Shown piece after piece: positions 1 to 6,043 of a stretch of 12,396 nt of DNA. The DNA comes from Blautia sp. (GTDB lineage Bacteria; Bacillota; Clostridia; Lachnospirales; Lachnospiraceae): NCBI GenBank assembly GCA_017515945.1, contig JAFWDX010000344.1, positions 1 through 12,396 on the forward strand. The letters run 5' to 3'. Numbering within the stretch: the first letter of the stretch is position 1; every line of letters begins with the position of its first letter. Below the pieces are notes generated by a model. It searched no databases and was not told where the DNA came from. It was given only the letters and a program-made list of their open reading frames with translations. The translations under genes and the position numbers were made by a program.

Positions 1-236
1 ATTCGGCATCTGTTCCGGAGAGGAGCACGCTGGGTTCCCGCTCACGCGGCAGCAGCCCGTTTACATTGCGTTCCGGTCTGGGTTCAGGCACTGCAGGCAC
101 CGGCCTTGGTTCATCCTATAATGCGCCGAGCTTTAACATGCCCAACTTTAACAATGGGTCCTACAACAGCAAAACACCCACCAGTACAGTACCCAAAAGA
201 GATATTCAGATCCCTGATTTTCTTAAAAACCGTTGA
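1..236 (+). CDS. ftsZ: C-terminal end of probable FtsZ (5'-truncated by window)
   Basis: An open frame enters from the left edge (codons in phase with position 3) and ends at TGA 234-236, giving 77 visible residues. The visible part is rich in Ser, Gly, Asn, Thr and Pro, as in a disordered linker, and ends in RDIQIPDFLKNR. That matches the conserved FtsZ C-terminal peptide (D-I-P-x-F-L-[RK]), which binds FtsA, SepF and other Z-ring partners. A disordered linker followed by a terminal IPxFL peptide is the normal FtsZ tail layout; the GTPase domain would lie outside the window. The stop is only 7 bp before the -35 of the infC promoter, so transcripts of this gene would probably run into the infC leader terminator. 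The call rests on a short motif, so another protein with a similar tail cannot be excluded. Confidence 0.62.
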   Translation, partial: SASVPERSTLGSRSRGSSPFTLRSGLGSGTAGTGLGSSYNAPSFNMPNFNNGSYNSKTPTSTVPKRDIQIPDFLKNR

Positions 237-243
237 TTCGGGC

Positions 244-272
244 TTGACAAAACATTCTTAGCATGATATCTT
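244..272 (+). promoter_or_regulatory. sigma-A promoter of infC-rpmI-rplT
   Basis: A perfect -35 TTGACA (244-249) is followed by a 17-bp spacer and -10 TATCTT (267-272). The -10 is preceded by TGA at 264-266, giving an extended -10 (TGnTATCTT). Transcription would start near 279, leaving a leader of about 250 nt before infC. Confidence 0.72.
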
Positions 273-394
273 ACTCAGGTACTAAAAAGAAAGCAGAGTT
301 CCGTACTCTCACCTCAGCACCGTTCATGAGTGACTCGGGTTAATATTCACAGAGCTCCTGACTTTTGTCAGGCGATGATTTATGTGTTTATGTG

Positions 395-422
395 AAGTGC
401 GGATATTTATCCGCACTTTTTT
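395..422 (+). terminator. intrinsic terminator in infC leader
   Basis: A perfect 10-bp stem (AAGTGCGGAT 395-404 and its complement 409-418) closes on loop ATTT and runs into a T tract (417-422). It lies between the promoter at 244-272 and infC, so it most likely works as the attenuator terminator. It may also end transcripts arriving from the upstream probable ftsZ. Confidence 0.85.
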
Positions 423-513
423 AGTTGCCGGCTGAGCTTTTTCAGGCTCATCCGGCTTTCAGGGGGCAGCAGTCCGGGATTCCCGGACAGGAGGTATTTT
501 GTCTATCAGGTAT

Positions 514-519
514 GGAGGT
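514..519 (+). promoter_or_regulatory. ribosome binding site that places the infC start at AUU 528
   Basis: GGAGGT lies 8 nt before ATT 528-530, the optimal distance, but 20 nt before the first in-frame ATG at 540, which is too far. A second AGGAGG at 489-494 follows directly on the 472-488 hairpin, but no good start codon sits at the right distance from it. Confidence 0.75.
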
Positions 520-527
520 ACAAAACA

Positions 528-1034
528 ATTAGCAATTTAATGATTAACGAACAGATCAGGGACAGAGAAGTGCGCCTGGTCGGCCCGGACGGAGCTCAGC
601 TCGGGATCATGTCATCCCGTGACGCTTATGCCAAAGCACAGGAGGCAGGACTCGATCTGGTCAAGATCGCGCCGCAGGCGAAACCTCCCGTGTGCAAGAT
701 CATTGATTATGGCAAGTATCGCTATGAACTGGCCAGAAAAGAGAAAGAAGCCAGAAAAAAACAGAAGACCATCGAGATCAAAGAAGTGCGTCTTTCTCCA
801 AATATTGATACCAACGACCTGACGACCAAGGCTAATGCAGCCAGGAAATTTCTCTCAAAGGGTGACAGAGTCAAGGTCACTCTCCGCTTCAGGGGAAGAG
901 AAATGGCTCACATGGCCAGCAGCAAGCATGTGCTCGATGATTTCGCGGAAAAGCTTTCAGACATTTCCGTCGTCGAAAAGCCGCCCAAAGTCGAGGGCAG
1001 GAGCATGACCATGTTTCTGGCGGAAAAACACTGA
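528..1034 (+). CDS. infC: translation initiation factor IF-3
   Basis: IF3 binds the 30S subunit, keeps it apart from 50S and checks the start codon and initiator tRNA. The protein contains the family block INEQIRDREVRL near the N-terminus, the signature APQAKPPVCKIIDYGKYRYE in the N-domain/linker region, a Lys-rich linker (KEKEARKKQK), and a C-terminal domain ending in RSMTMFLAEKH. I place the start at ATT 528, giving 168 aa beginning M-S-N-L-M-I-N-E-Q. The first ATG (540) has no ribosome binding site at a usable distance. AUU starts are known for infC in E. coli and bacilli, where IF3 itself represses initiation at AUU and so regulates its own synthesis. It is the first gene of the infC-rpmI-rplT operon, 90 bp before rpmI. 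Identity is certain; the start is strongly supported but inferred. Confidence 0.96.
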   Translation: MSNLMINEQIRDREVRLVGPDGAQLGIMSSRDAYAKAQEAGLDLVKIAPQAKPPVCKIIDYGKYRYELARKEKEARKKQKTIEIKEVRLSPNIDTNDLTTKANAARKFLSKGDRVKVTLRFRGREMAHMASSKHVLDDFAEKLSDISVVEKPPKVEGRSMTMFLAEKH

Positions 1035-1124
1035 CGCGGCAGCCTGTCTGCCATGTCTTCACCTTCCGTGTGTGCCGGTTCGCCGGTCCGCGGATCATTA
1101 CACGTTTACAAGGAGGAAATAACA

Positions 1125-1322
1125 ATGCCAAAGATCAAAACCTGCAGAGCAGCAGCAAAGCGCTTTAAAAAGACCGGTTCCGGCAAATTAGTCCGCAACA
1201 AAGCATATAAGAGCCATATCCTGACGAAAAAATCTCAGAAGAGAAAGAGAAATCTGAGAAAGCAGACTGTCATTGACCAGACAAATCTGGCAAACATGAA
1301 AAAGGCTATGCCGTATCTCTGA
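1125..1322 (+). CDS. rpmI: 50S ribosomal protein L35
   Basis: This 65-residue, very basic protein of the large ribosomal subunit begins [20 protein letters not shown], the hallmark L35 N-terminus, and contains the usual [18 protein letters not shown] segment. The ATG at 1125 has AGGAGG at 1111-1116 with 8-nt spacing. An in-frame upstream ATG at 1053 is rejected because it would add 24 residues not found in L35 and has no ribosome binding site. It is the middle gene of the infC-rpmI-rplT operon and is likely controlled through the upstream leader. Confidence 0.98.
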   Translation: MPKIKTCRAAAKRFKKTGSGKLVRNKAYKSHILTKKSQKRKRNLRKQTVIDQTNLANMKKAMPYL

Positions 1323-1488
1323 TCGGATCACCCCGTCAGTACGGACAGACCAGAACCGCAGTGTATCAGCATGTCTGAACATGCAGGACTCTGCCTGTTC
1401 AGCGACTCTGCATATACCGCGGCAGCAAATTTCATTTCTCGCTTTATCATTATTGCGAGTATAGAGAATCGACAGGAGGACATATATT
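1323..1488 (+). other. structured rpmI-rplT intercistronic spacer
   Basis: This 166-nt spacer is long for a gap between two ribosomal genes and holds no gene. CTGAACA-T-GCAG (1375-1386) pairs with CTGC-C-TGTTCAG (1391-1402) across loop GACT, an 11-pair stem with one mismatch. A competing hairpin, GCATGT 1369-1374 with ACATGC 1379-1384, uses part of the same bases. ATGCAG 1381-1386 could instead pair with CTGCAT 1408-1413. A further stem, CTCGC 1438-1442 with GCGAG 1455-1459, lies 15 nt before the rplT ribosome binding site. No T tract follows, so these are not terminators; RNA processing or L20 translational control is possible. Confidence 0.45.
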
Positions 1489-1845
1489 ATGGCTAGAATC
1501 AAAGGCGGATTAAACGCAAAAAAGAAACATAACCGGGTATTAAAGCTGGCAAAAGGCTACAGAGGCGCCCGTTCCAAGCAGTACAGGATCGCCAAGCAGT
1601 CCGTTATGCGTGCACTTGCTTCTGCATATGCCGGCAGAAAACAGAAAAAGCGTCAGTTCAGACAGCTCTGGATCGCCCGGATCAACGCTGCAGCCCGGAT
1701 CAACGGCATCTCCTACAGCCGCATGATGCACGGACTCAAGGTTTCCGGTATCGAGATCAACCGCAAGATGCTTGCAGAGATGGCCGTGAGTGATCCGGAA
1801 GGCTTTGCAGCCCTGGCTGAGATCGCCAAAAAAGCTGTAGCCTGA
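1489..1845 (+). CDS. rplT: 50S ribosomal protein L20
   Basis: L20 is an early 23S rRNA-binding protein needed to start 50S assembly. In both Bacillus and E. coli it also represses its own operon by binding mRNA that mimics its rRNA site. The 118-aa length is standard. The basic N-terminal extension ([24 protein letters not shown]) and the core block [19 protein letters not shown] are diagnostic. ATG 1489 has AGGAGG at 1474-1479 with 9-nt spacing. It is the last gene of the operon, followed at once by a terminator, and is the likely effector acting on the leader upstream of infC. Confidence 0.98.
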   Translation: MARIKGGLNAKKKHNRVLKLAKGYRGARSKQYRIAKQSVMRALASAYAGRKQKKRQFRQLWIARINAAARINGISYSRMMHGLKVSGIEINRKMLAEMAVSDPEGFAALAEIAKKAVA

Positions 1846-1861
1846 ATACTGCAGATAACCA

Positions 1862-1897
1862 AAAGCCACAGGAAAAGAGCCTGTGGCTTTCCTTTTC
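1862..1897 (+). terminator. rplT operon terminator
   Basis: An 11-bp perfect stem (AAAGCCACAGG 1862-1872 with its complement 1880-1890) has loop AAAAGAG and a T-rich tail broken by C residues (1888-1897). It lies 17 nt after the rplT stop. Confidence 0.88.
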
Positions 1898-1920
1898 TCC
1901 CGGAGTCTGCCATTTTTTTC

Positions 1921-1949
1921 TTGAAAACATTATGACGCAATGTTATAAT
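1921..1949 (+). promoter_or_regulatory. strong sigma-A promoter of the liv operon
   Basis: -35 TTGAAA (1921-1926), a 17-bp spacer and a perfect -10 TATAAT (1944-1949), preceded by TGT at 1941-1943, form an extended -10 promoter. Transcription would start near 1956. An inverted repeat TTTTC-TT-GAAAA (1916-1927) overlaps the -35. It resembles a CodY half-site pair but has one extra base in the centre. Confidence 0.85.
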
Positions 1950-1955
1950 GTCTAC

Positions 1956-2062
1956 ACACTTATTGGAGAGATTCTCCAGGAGAGCCAAAGCCGGCTGGAC
2001 ATCAGGCTCCAGTGGGCTTTTCTTTTTGGGGATTCTCGTGTTTTATAAGGAGGAAAAGAGAT
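1956..2062 (+). promoter_or_regulatory. liv operon leader with candidate attenuator
   Basis: The roughly 107-nt leader before livJ starts with a small hairpin (GGAGA 1965-1969, TCTCC 1973-1977), continues into an intrinsic terminator (1987-2027) and ends with AGGAGG at 2048-2053. GGAG 1979-1982 plus CC 1985-1986 can pair with GGCTCC 2005-2010. That pairing would use part of the terminator's right arm and could prevent its formation. No T-box signature, no leader peptide with a run of branched-chain codons and a ribosome binding site, and no riboswitch class I know is visible. Confidence 0.55.
1987..2027 (+). terminator. intrinsic terminator between the liv promoter and livJ
   Basis: AAAGCC 1987-1992 pairs with GGCTTT 2015-2020 and CTGGA 1995-1999 with TCCAG 2008-2012. 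They are separated by a two-position internal loop (one G-T wobble, one G-G) and capped by an 8-nt loop. The tail is TCTTTTT (2021-2027). Because it lies downstream of the promoter and upstream of livJ, it must be read through for the operon to be expressed. Confidence 0.7.
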
Positions 2063-3214
2063 ATGAAAAATCTGAGAAAAGTACTCTGCGTTACCATGGC
2101 GGCTGCGATGACGACAGCTCTGGCACTGCCTGCGGCTGTATTTGCCGATGACACCTTCCATATCGGCATGATCGGCCCCATCACCGGGGCAGCTGCGATC
2201 TACGGCAGTGCTGTGGCCAACGCCGGACAGCTGGCCGTTGATGAGATCAACGAGGCCGGTGGTATCGCGGGTTTTCAGGTCGAGTATACCGCTGAGGATG
2301 ATGAGCACGACGCTGAAAAGTCTGTCAATGCCTACAACTCCCTCAAGGATAAGGGGATGCAGATGCTGCTCGGCACTGTTACCAGCGCCCCCTGTATCGC
2401 TGTTGAGGCTGAGGCGGCTGCAGATAATATGTTCCTGCTTACTCCCTCAGGCACGGCTGTAGAGTGTATCCAGGCCGGCGACAATGCATTCCGTGTATGC
2501 TTCTCCGATCCCGCTCAGGGTACTGCTGCTGCTCAGTATATCGGCGAGCACGGCCTTGCCGAAAAAGTCGGTGTACTGTACAACAGCTCCGATGTATATT
2601 CCACAGGCGTTTATGCCACCTTCCGCGCGGAGGCTGAGAATCAGCCCTTCGAGATCGTCGAGGATCAGAGCTTTACCGATGACAGCAACAAGGACTTCTC
2701 CACCCAGCTCCTGGCTTTCAAGGATGCAGGCTGTGAACTGATCTTTGTTCCCTTCTACTATGATCCTGCCTACCTTGTTCTTGGACAGGCTGCTGATATG
2801 GGACTTGAGACAAAGTGGTTCGGCGTGGACGGTATGGATGGTATTCTTTCCGTTGAAAACTTCGATACCTCTCTGGCCGAGGATGTCATGCTGCTGACTC
2901 CGTTCTCCGTTTCCGCTGAGGACGAGCTCACACAGAACTTCGTTGCGAAATACAAAGAAGCATACGGCGAAGAGCCGAATCAGTTCGCTGCAGATGCATA
3001 CGACGGCGTTTATATCATGAAGCAGGCCATTGAGCAGGCCGGTGTTACACCCGATATGTCTTACTCCGAGATCTGTGACGCCCTCAAGACGGCCATGACC
3101 GAGATCGAGTTCACAGGTGTGACAGGTACGATCACATGGGATGCTTCCGGTGAGCCCACCAAAGCCCCGATGGCTGTCGTGATCAAAAACGGCGCTTATG
3201 AGTTGATGGATTAA
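2063..3214 (+). CDS. livJ: branched-chain amino acid ABC transporter substrate-binding protein
   Basis: This is the extracellular binding protein that delivers Leu/Ile/Val, or a related amino acid, to the LivHM permease. The 383-aa protein starts at ATG 2063 with AGGAGG at 2048-2053 (9-nt spacing); the GTG at 2012 lies inside the leader terminator and is rejected. Residues 1-28 form a signal peptide (basic n-region, Ala-rich core, AVFA before Asp29). The mature part opens with FHIGMIGPITGAAAIYG and LAVDEINEAGG, typical of the type I periplasmic binding fold (Peripla_BP_6). Unusually for a monoderm, there is no lipobox: the only Cys in the signal (Cys9) follows KVL in the n-region. The protein would therefore be released or held non-covalently. 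Ligand identity is inferred from the full liv neighbourhood, and other polar amino acids remain possible. Confidence 0.93.
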   Translation: MKNLRKVLCVTMAAAMTTALALPAAVFADDTFHIGMIGPITGAAAIYGSAVANAGQLAVDEINEAGGIAGFQVEYTAEDDEHDAEKSVNAYNSLKDKGMQMLLGTVTSAPCIAVEAEAAADNMFLLTPSGTAVECIQAGDNAFRVCFSDPAQGTAAAQYIGEHGLAEKVGVLYNSSDVYSTGVYATFRAEAENQPFEIVEDQSFTDDSNKDFSTQLLAFKDAGCELIFVPFYYDPAYLVLGQAADMGLETKWFGVDGMDGILSVENFDTSLAEDVMLLTPFSVSAEDELTQNFVAKYKEAYGEEPNQFAADAYDGVYIMKQAIEQAGVTPDMSYSEICDALKTAMTEIEFTGVTGTITWDASGEPTKAPMAVVIKNGAYELMD

Positions 3215-3239
3215 AAAAATACCTGCTGACATGGATTGT

Positions 3240-3270
3240 CAGGGGGTTGCGTCTGCAACCCCCTGTTTTT
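3240..3270 (+). terminator. intercistronic terminator between livJ and livH
   Basis: A perfect 11-bp stem (CAGGGGGTTGC 3240-3250 with its complement 3255-3265), loop GTCT and TTTTT (3266-3270) make a textbook terminator 25 nt after the livJ stop. No promoter is evident before livH, so partial read-through is the likely design, leaving far more livJ mRNA than permease mRNA. A weaker hairpin CTGACA/TGTCAG (3226-3231/3237-3242) overlaps the first three bases of the stem and would compete with it. A second CTGACA copy lies at 3278-3283. Confidence 0.88.
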
Positions 3271-3319
3271 AAAAATTCTGACAGACTTTTTGTTCCTGGT
3301 CGGTTTACAGAGGTGACTT

Positions 3320-4204
3320 ATGAGATTTTTATTTTATCTTATCAATGGCATCAGCCTTGGCAGCGTATATGCCATAATCGCGCTCGGATATTCCATGGTT
3401 TACGGCATTGCAAAAATGCTTAATTTCGCCCATGGCGATGTCATCATGGTAGGCGGGTACGCGGCGTTTACCAGCGCTGTGACACTCGGCCTCCATCCGG
3501 TTCTTTCCATCGGGGTCGCGATTGTGGTATGTACGGTGCTCGGGGTGATCATCGAATCAGTCGCCTATCGCCCCCTACTGGAGGCCTCCTCCTCCCTCGC
3601 CGTGCTGATCACTGCGATCGGCGTGAGCTATTTTCTGCAGAACCTTGTCCTGCTGATCTTCGGTTCAAATTCCAAAAGCTTCCAGTCACTGATCCGGATA
3701 CCGGGTCTGAGCCTGGCAGGCGGGACGCTGGTGATCAGCGGCGAGATGATCGTGACCATCGTTGCATGTATCGTGATCATGCTGGCCCTGACCTGCTTTA
3801 TCAATCGTACAAAGATGGGACAGGCCATGCTGGCCGTTTCCGAGGATAAGGGTGCGGCTCAGCTAATGGGGATCAACGTCAATGGTACGATCGCGCTGAC
3901 CTTCGCCATCGGGTCAGGTCTCGCAGCGATCGCCGGGGTGCTTCTGTGCTCGTCTTATCCTTCCCTTACGCCATATACCGGCGCCATGCCCGGGATCAAG
4001 GCCTTTGTGGCCGCTGTTTTCGGCGGCATCGGATCCATTCCCGGGGCATTCCTGGGAGGCATCCTGCTGGGGATCATTGAGATCTTCGCCAAGGGCTATA
4101 TTTCTACCCAGTTGTCGGATGCCATCGTATTCGGGGTGCTGATCATCGTCCTTCTGGTCAGACCGACAGGCCTTCTGGGCAAAAAGATTCAGGAGAAAGT
4201 ATGA
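3320..4204 (+). CDS. livH: branched-chain amino acid ABC transporter permease LivH
   Basis: LivH is one of the two membrane subunits of the high-affinity branched-chain amino acid importer. The 294-aa protein is hydrophobic throughout, with several predicted membrane helices. Family landmarks are LNFAHGD (residues 34-40), the cytoplasmic coupling segment TKMGQAMLAVSEDKGAAQLMG (164-184, EAA-like loop that contacts the ATPases), the AAVFGGIGSIPGAFLGG stretch (231-247) and the terminal RPTGLLG (281-287). ATG 3320 is preceded by AGAGGT at 3309-3314. The livM ribosome binding site (AGGAGGG 4204-4210) starts on the last base of the livH stop codon, so the two are tightly coupled. Confidence 0.95.
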   Translation: MRFLFYLINGISLGSVYAIIALGYSMVYGIAKMLNFAHGDVIMVGGYAAFTSAVTLGLHPVLSIGVAIVVCTVLGVIIESVAYRPLLEASSSLAVLITAIGVSYFLQNLVLLIFGSNSKSFQSLIRIPGLSLAGGTLVISGEMIVTIVACIVIMLALTCFINRTKMGQAMLAVSEDKGAAQLMGINVNGTIALTFAIGSGLAAIAGVLLCSSYPSLTPYTGAMPGIKAFVAAVFGGIGSIPGAFLGGILLGIIEIFAKGYISTQLSDAIVFGVLIIVLLVRPTGLLGKKIQEKV

Positions 4205-4214
4205 GGAGGGCCAA

Positions 4215-5264
4215 ATGAAAAACAAAAAGTTCAGAAGCAATCTGATAACCTATGGGATCGTCATTGCCGCATTCGTGATCGTACAGGCACTGCAGAATGC
4301 CGGCAGGCTTTCCAGCCTCATGACCGGCATGCTGGTACCGATCTGCGTATATGTGGTACTTGCCGTTTCGCTGAACCTGGTCGTGGGCATTTCCGGAGAA
4401 CTGAGCCTCGGTCATGCTGGCTTTATGTGCGCGGGTGCCTTCTCCGGCGCTCTGTTTACCAATATTGTAAAAGAGAATCTGACCATCGGCCCCCTGCGCC
4501 TGGTGCTCGCCATGCTGATCGGATCCGCGGTGGCCGCACTTTTCGGACTGGCGATCGGTATTCCGGTGCTCCGGTTGAAAGGAGATTATCTGGCCATCGT
4601 GACGCTGGCTTTTGGTGAGATCATCAAAAATGTCATGAATATTTTCTTTATCGGTCAGGACTCCAACGGTTTCCATTTTTCCACGAAGGATCAGTTTTCG
4701 CTGAACATGGAGCCCGGCGGTAAGGTACTCCTCAGCGGACCGATGGGTATTACCGGTACGCCCAAGGACGCCACATTCCTGGCGGGTGTCATCCTGATCC
4801 TTGTCACTCTTTTTGTGGTGTTAAACCTGATGGACTCCAGAACCGGCCGTGCGATCATGGCCATCCGTGACAACCGCATCGCCGCGGAGTCCATCGGTCT
4901 GAACATAATGAAACACAAACTGCTTGCGTTTACCGTTTCCGCGGCTCTGGCCGGGGCTGCCGGTTCTCTTTACGCACACAATCTGGCTACACTCCAGGCC
5001 AAAAAATTTGACTATAATTTTTCCATTCTTGCCCTTGTTTTTGTAGTCCTGGGCGGGATCGGCAATATCCGCGGTTCTGTGATCGCGGCGATCGTGTTGA
5101 CAGCGCTGCCGGAGATGCTCAGAGGTCTTTCCAATTATCGTATGCTGATCTACTCAGTCATCCTGATCGCCATGATGCTGTTTACATGGGCACCCAGAGT
5201 ACTGGAGTGGAGAGAACGCCATTTCGGCCGTTTCCTCGGCAAAAAGATCAAGGAGGTGGAGTGA
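4215..5264 (+). CDS. livM: branched-chain amino acid ABC transporter permease LivM
   Basis: LivM is the second permease subunit and pairs with LivH. The 349-aa protein carries the family block ELSLGHAGFMCAGAF (residues 62-76), VLRLKGDYLAIVTLAFGE (118-135), the EAA-like coupling loop AIRDNRIAAESIGLN (216-230) and VVLGGIGNIRGSVIAA (277-292). It ends in a basic tail. ATG 4215 follows AGGAGGG by 4 nt from the run's end. The gap to livH is 10 bp and only 1 bp separates the stop from the livG start, consistent with stoichiometric synthesis. Confidence 0.95.
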   Translation: MKNKKFRSNLITYGIVIAAFVIVQALQNAGRLSSLMTGMLVPICVYVVLAVSLNLVVGISGELSLGHAGFMCAGAFSGALFTNIVKENLTIGPLRLVLAMLIGSAVAALFGLAIGIPVLRLKGDYLAIVTLAFGEIIKNVMNIFFIGQDSNGFHFSTKDQFSLNMEPGGKVLLSGPMGITGTPKDATFLAGVILILVTLFVVLNLMDSRTGRAIMAIRDNRIAAESIGLNIMKHKLLAFTVSAALAGAAGSLYAHNLATLQAKKFDYNFSILALVFVVLGGIGNIRGSVIAAIVLTALPEMLRGLSNYRMLIYSVILIAMMLFTWAPRVLEWRERHFGRFLGKKIKEVE

Positions 5265-5265
5265 G

Positions 5266-6027
5266 ATGGCAGACATGCTGGAAATCAACAATCTGGGAAT
5301 ATCCTTTGGCGGCCTGCGTGAGGTAGATGATTTTCATGTGAACATCCGTCAGGGAGAGCTGTACGGCCTGATCGGCCCGAACGGGGCAGGCAAGACGACA
5401 GTCTTTAATCTGCTGACCGGTGTATACCGGCCGGATGAAGGAAAGATCCGCCTGGACGGACAGGATATCACAGGCAAAAAAACGATCGAGATCAACAAGG
5501 CAGGCGTTGCCCGTACCTTTCAGAATATCCGCCTTTTCCACCAGATGAGTGTGCTGGACAATGTTAAGGCAGGCCTGCACAATCACTATCATTATTCGAC
5601 AATGTCCGGCATTTTACGTCTTCCGGTCTACCGCAGGACGGAGAAAGAGATGGACGAACGGGCCCTGCACCTGCTGGAGGTCTTTGACCTTGCCGGGGAG
5701 GCGGATTACCTGGCAGCCAACCTGCCGTACGGTAAACAGCGCAAGCTGGAGATCGCCCGGGCGCTGGCGACGGATCCCAAGATGCTGCTGCTGGATGAAC
5801 CGGCAGCCGGAATGAATCCGAATGAGACGGCGGAGCTGATGGAGACGATCCGTTATGTCCTGGACCGGTTCCATATCACCATCCTTCTGATCGAGCATGA
5901 TATGAAGCTTGTGTCAGGGATATGCGAGAAACTGACTGTTCTGAATTTCGGACGGGTGCTCGCAGAAGGCCCTACTGCGGAAGTGCTTCACGATCCGGAG
6001 GTCATCAAGGCATATCTGGGAGAATGA
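5266..6027 (+). CDS. livG: branched-chain amino acid ABC transporter ATPase LivG
   Basis: LivG is one of the two cytoplasmic ATPases that drive the importer. The 253-aa protein shows Walker A GPNGAGKT (37-44), Q-loop TFQN (Gln86), the LivG-type variant signature LPYGKQRKLEIARAL (153-167) in place of LSGGQ, Walker B MLLLDEPAAGMN (173-184) and the H-loop His211. The degenerate signature is normal for LivG. AGGAGGTGG at 5251-5259, inside the end of livM, serves ATG 5266. Confidence 0.96.
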   Translation: MADMLEINNLGISFGGLREVDDFHVNIRQGELYGLIGPNGAGKTTVFNLLTGVYRPDEGKIRLDGQDITGKKTIEINKAGVARTFQNIRLFHQMSVLDNVKAGLHNHYHYSTMSGILRLPVYRRTEKEMDERALHLLEVFDLAGEADYLAANLPYGKQRKLEIARALATDPKMLLLDEPAAGMNPNETAELMETIRYVLDRFHITILLIEHDMKLVSGICEKLTVLNFGRVLAEGPTAEVLHDPEVIKAYLGE

Positions 6028-6043
6028 ACAGGAGGGATGGAGC

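Larger units (their letters stand above)
279..527 (+). promoter_or_regulatory. structured infC operon leader, probable L20-type attenuator
   Basis: This stretch has no credible gene and is full of inverted repeats. Hairpins read by eye are 295-299/305-309, 357-362/367-372 (CCTGAC, loop TTTT), terminator 395-404/409-418, 427-437/446-456 (11 bp with one mismatch) and 472-478/482-488 (GTCCGGG, loop ATT). GCAC 317-320 plus TTCA 323-326 can pair with TGAA 393-396 plus GTGC 397-400, with a CG bulge. That pairing would occupy the left arm of the terminator and act as an antiterminator. In Bacillus the infC-rpmI-rplT leader is a known L20-dependent transcription attenuator (Rfam L20_leader class). 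Position, operon and terminator fit that class, but I could not align it to the family model. Confidence 0.6.

Noticed and set aside
499..540. Possible 13-codon upstream ORF (TTG 499 to TAA 538-540) overlapping infC after AGGAGG 489-494
   Set aside because: The TTG is only 4 nt from the ribosome binding site, and the peptide has no feature that supports translation. The nearby ATG 512 is 17 nt from the same site and would encode only six residues. Both are more simply explained as leader sequence.
1956..2062. T-box riboswitch for branched-chain amino acids
   Set aside because: The leader is about 107 nt and lacks the AGGGTGG-ACCGCG-type antiterminator motif and a specifier stem.
1948..2151. 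Open frame crossing the liv leader that could be a leader peptide
   Set aside because: Its ATG lies inside the -10 box and would not be transcribed; the later TTG at 1964 has no ribosome binding site, and the frame runs on through the livJ start region out of frame.
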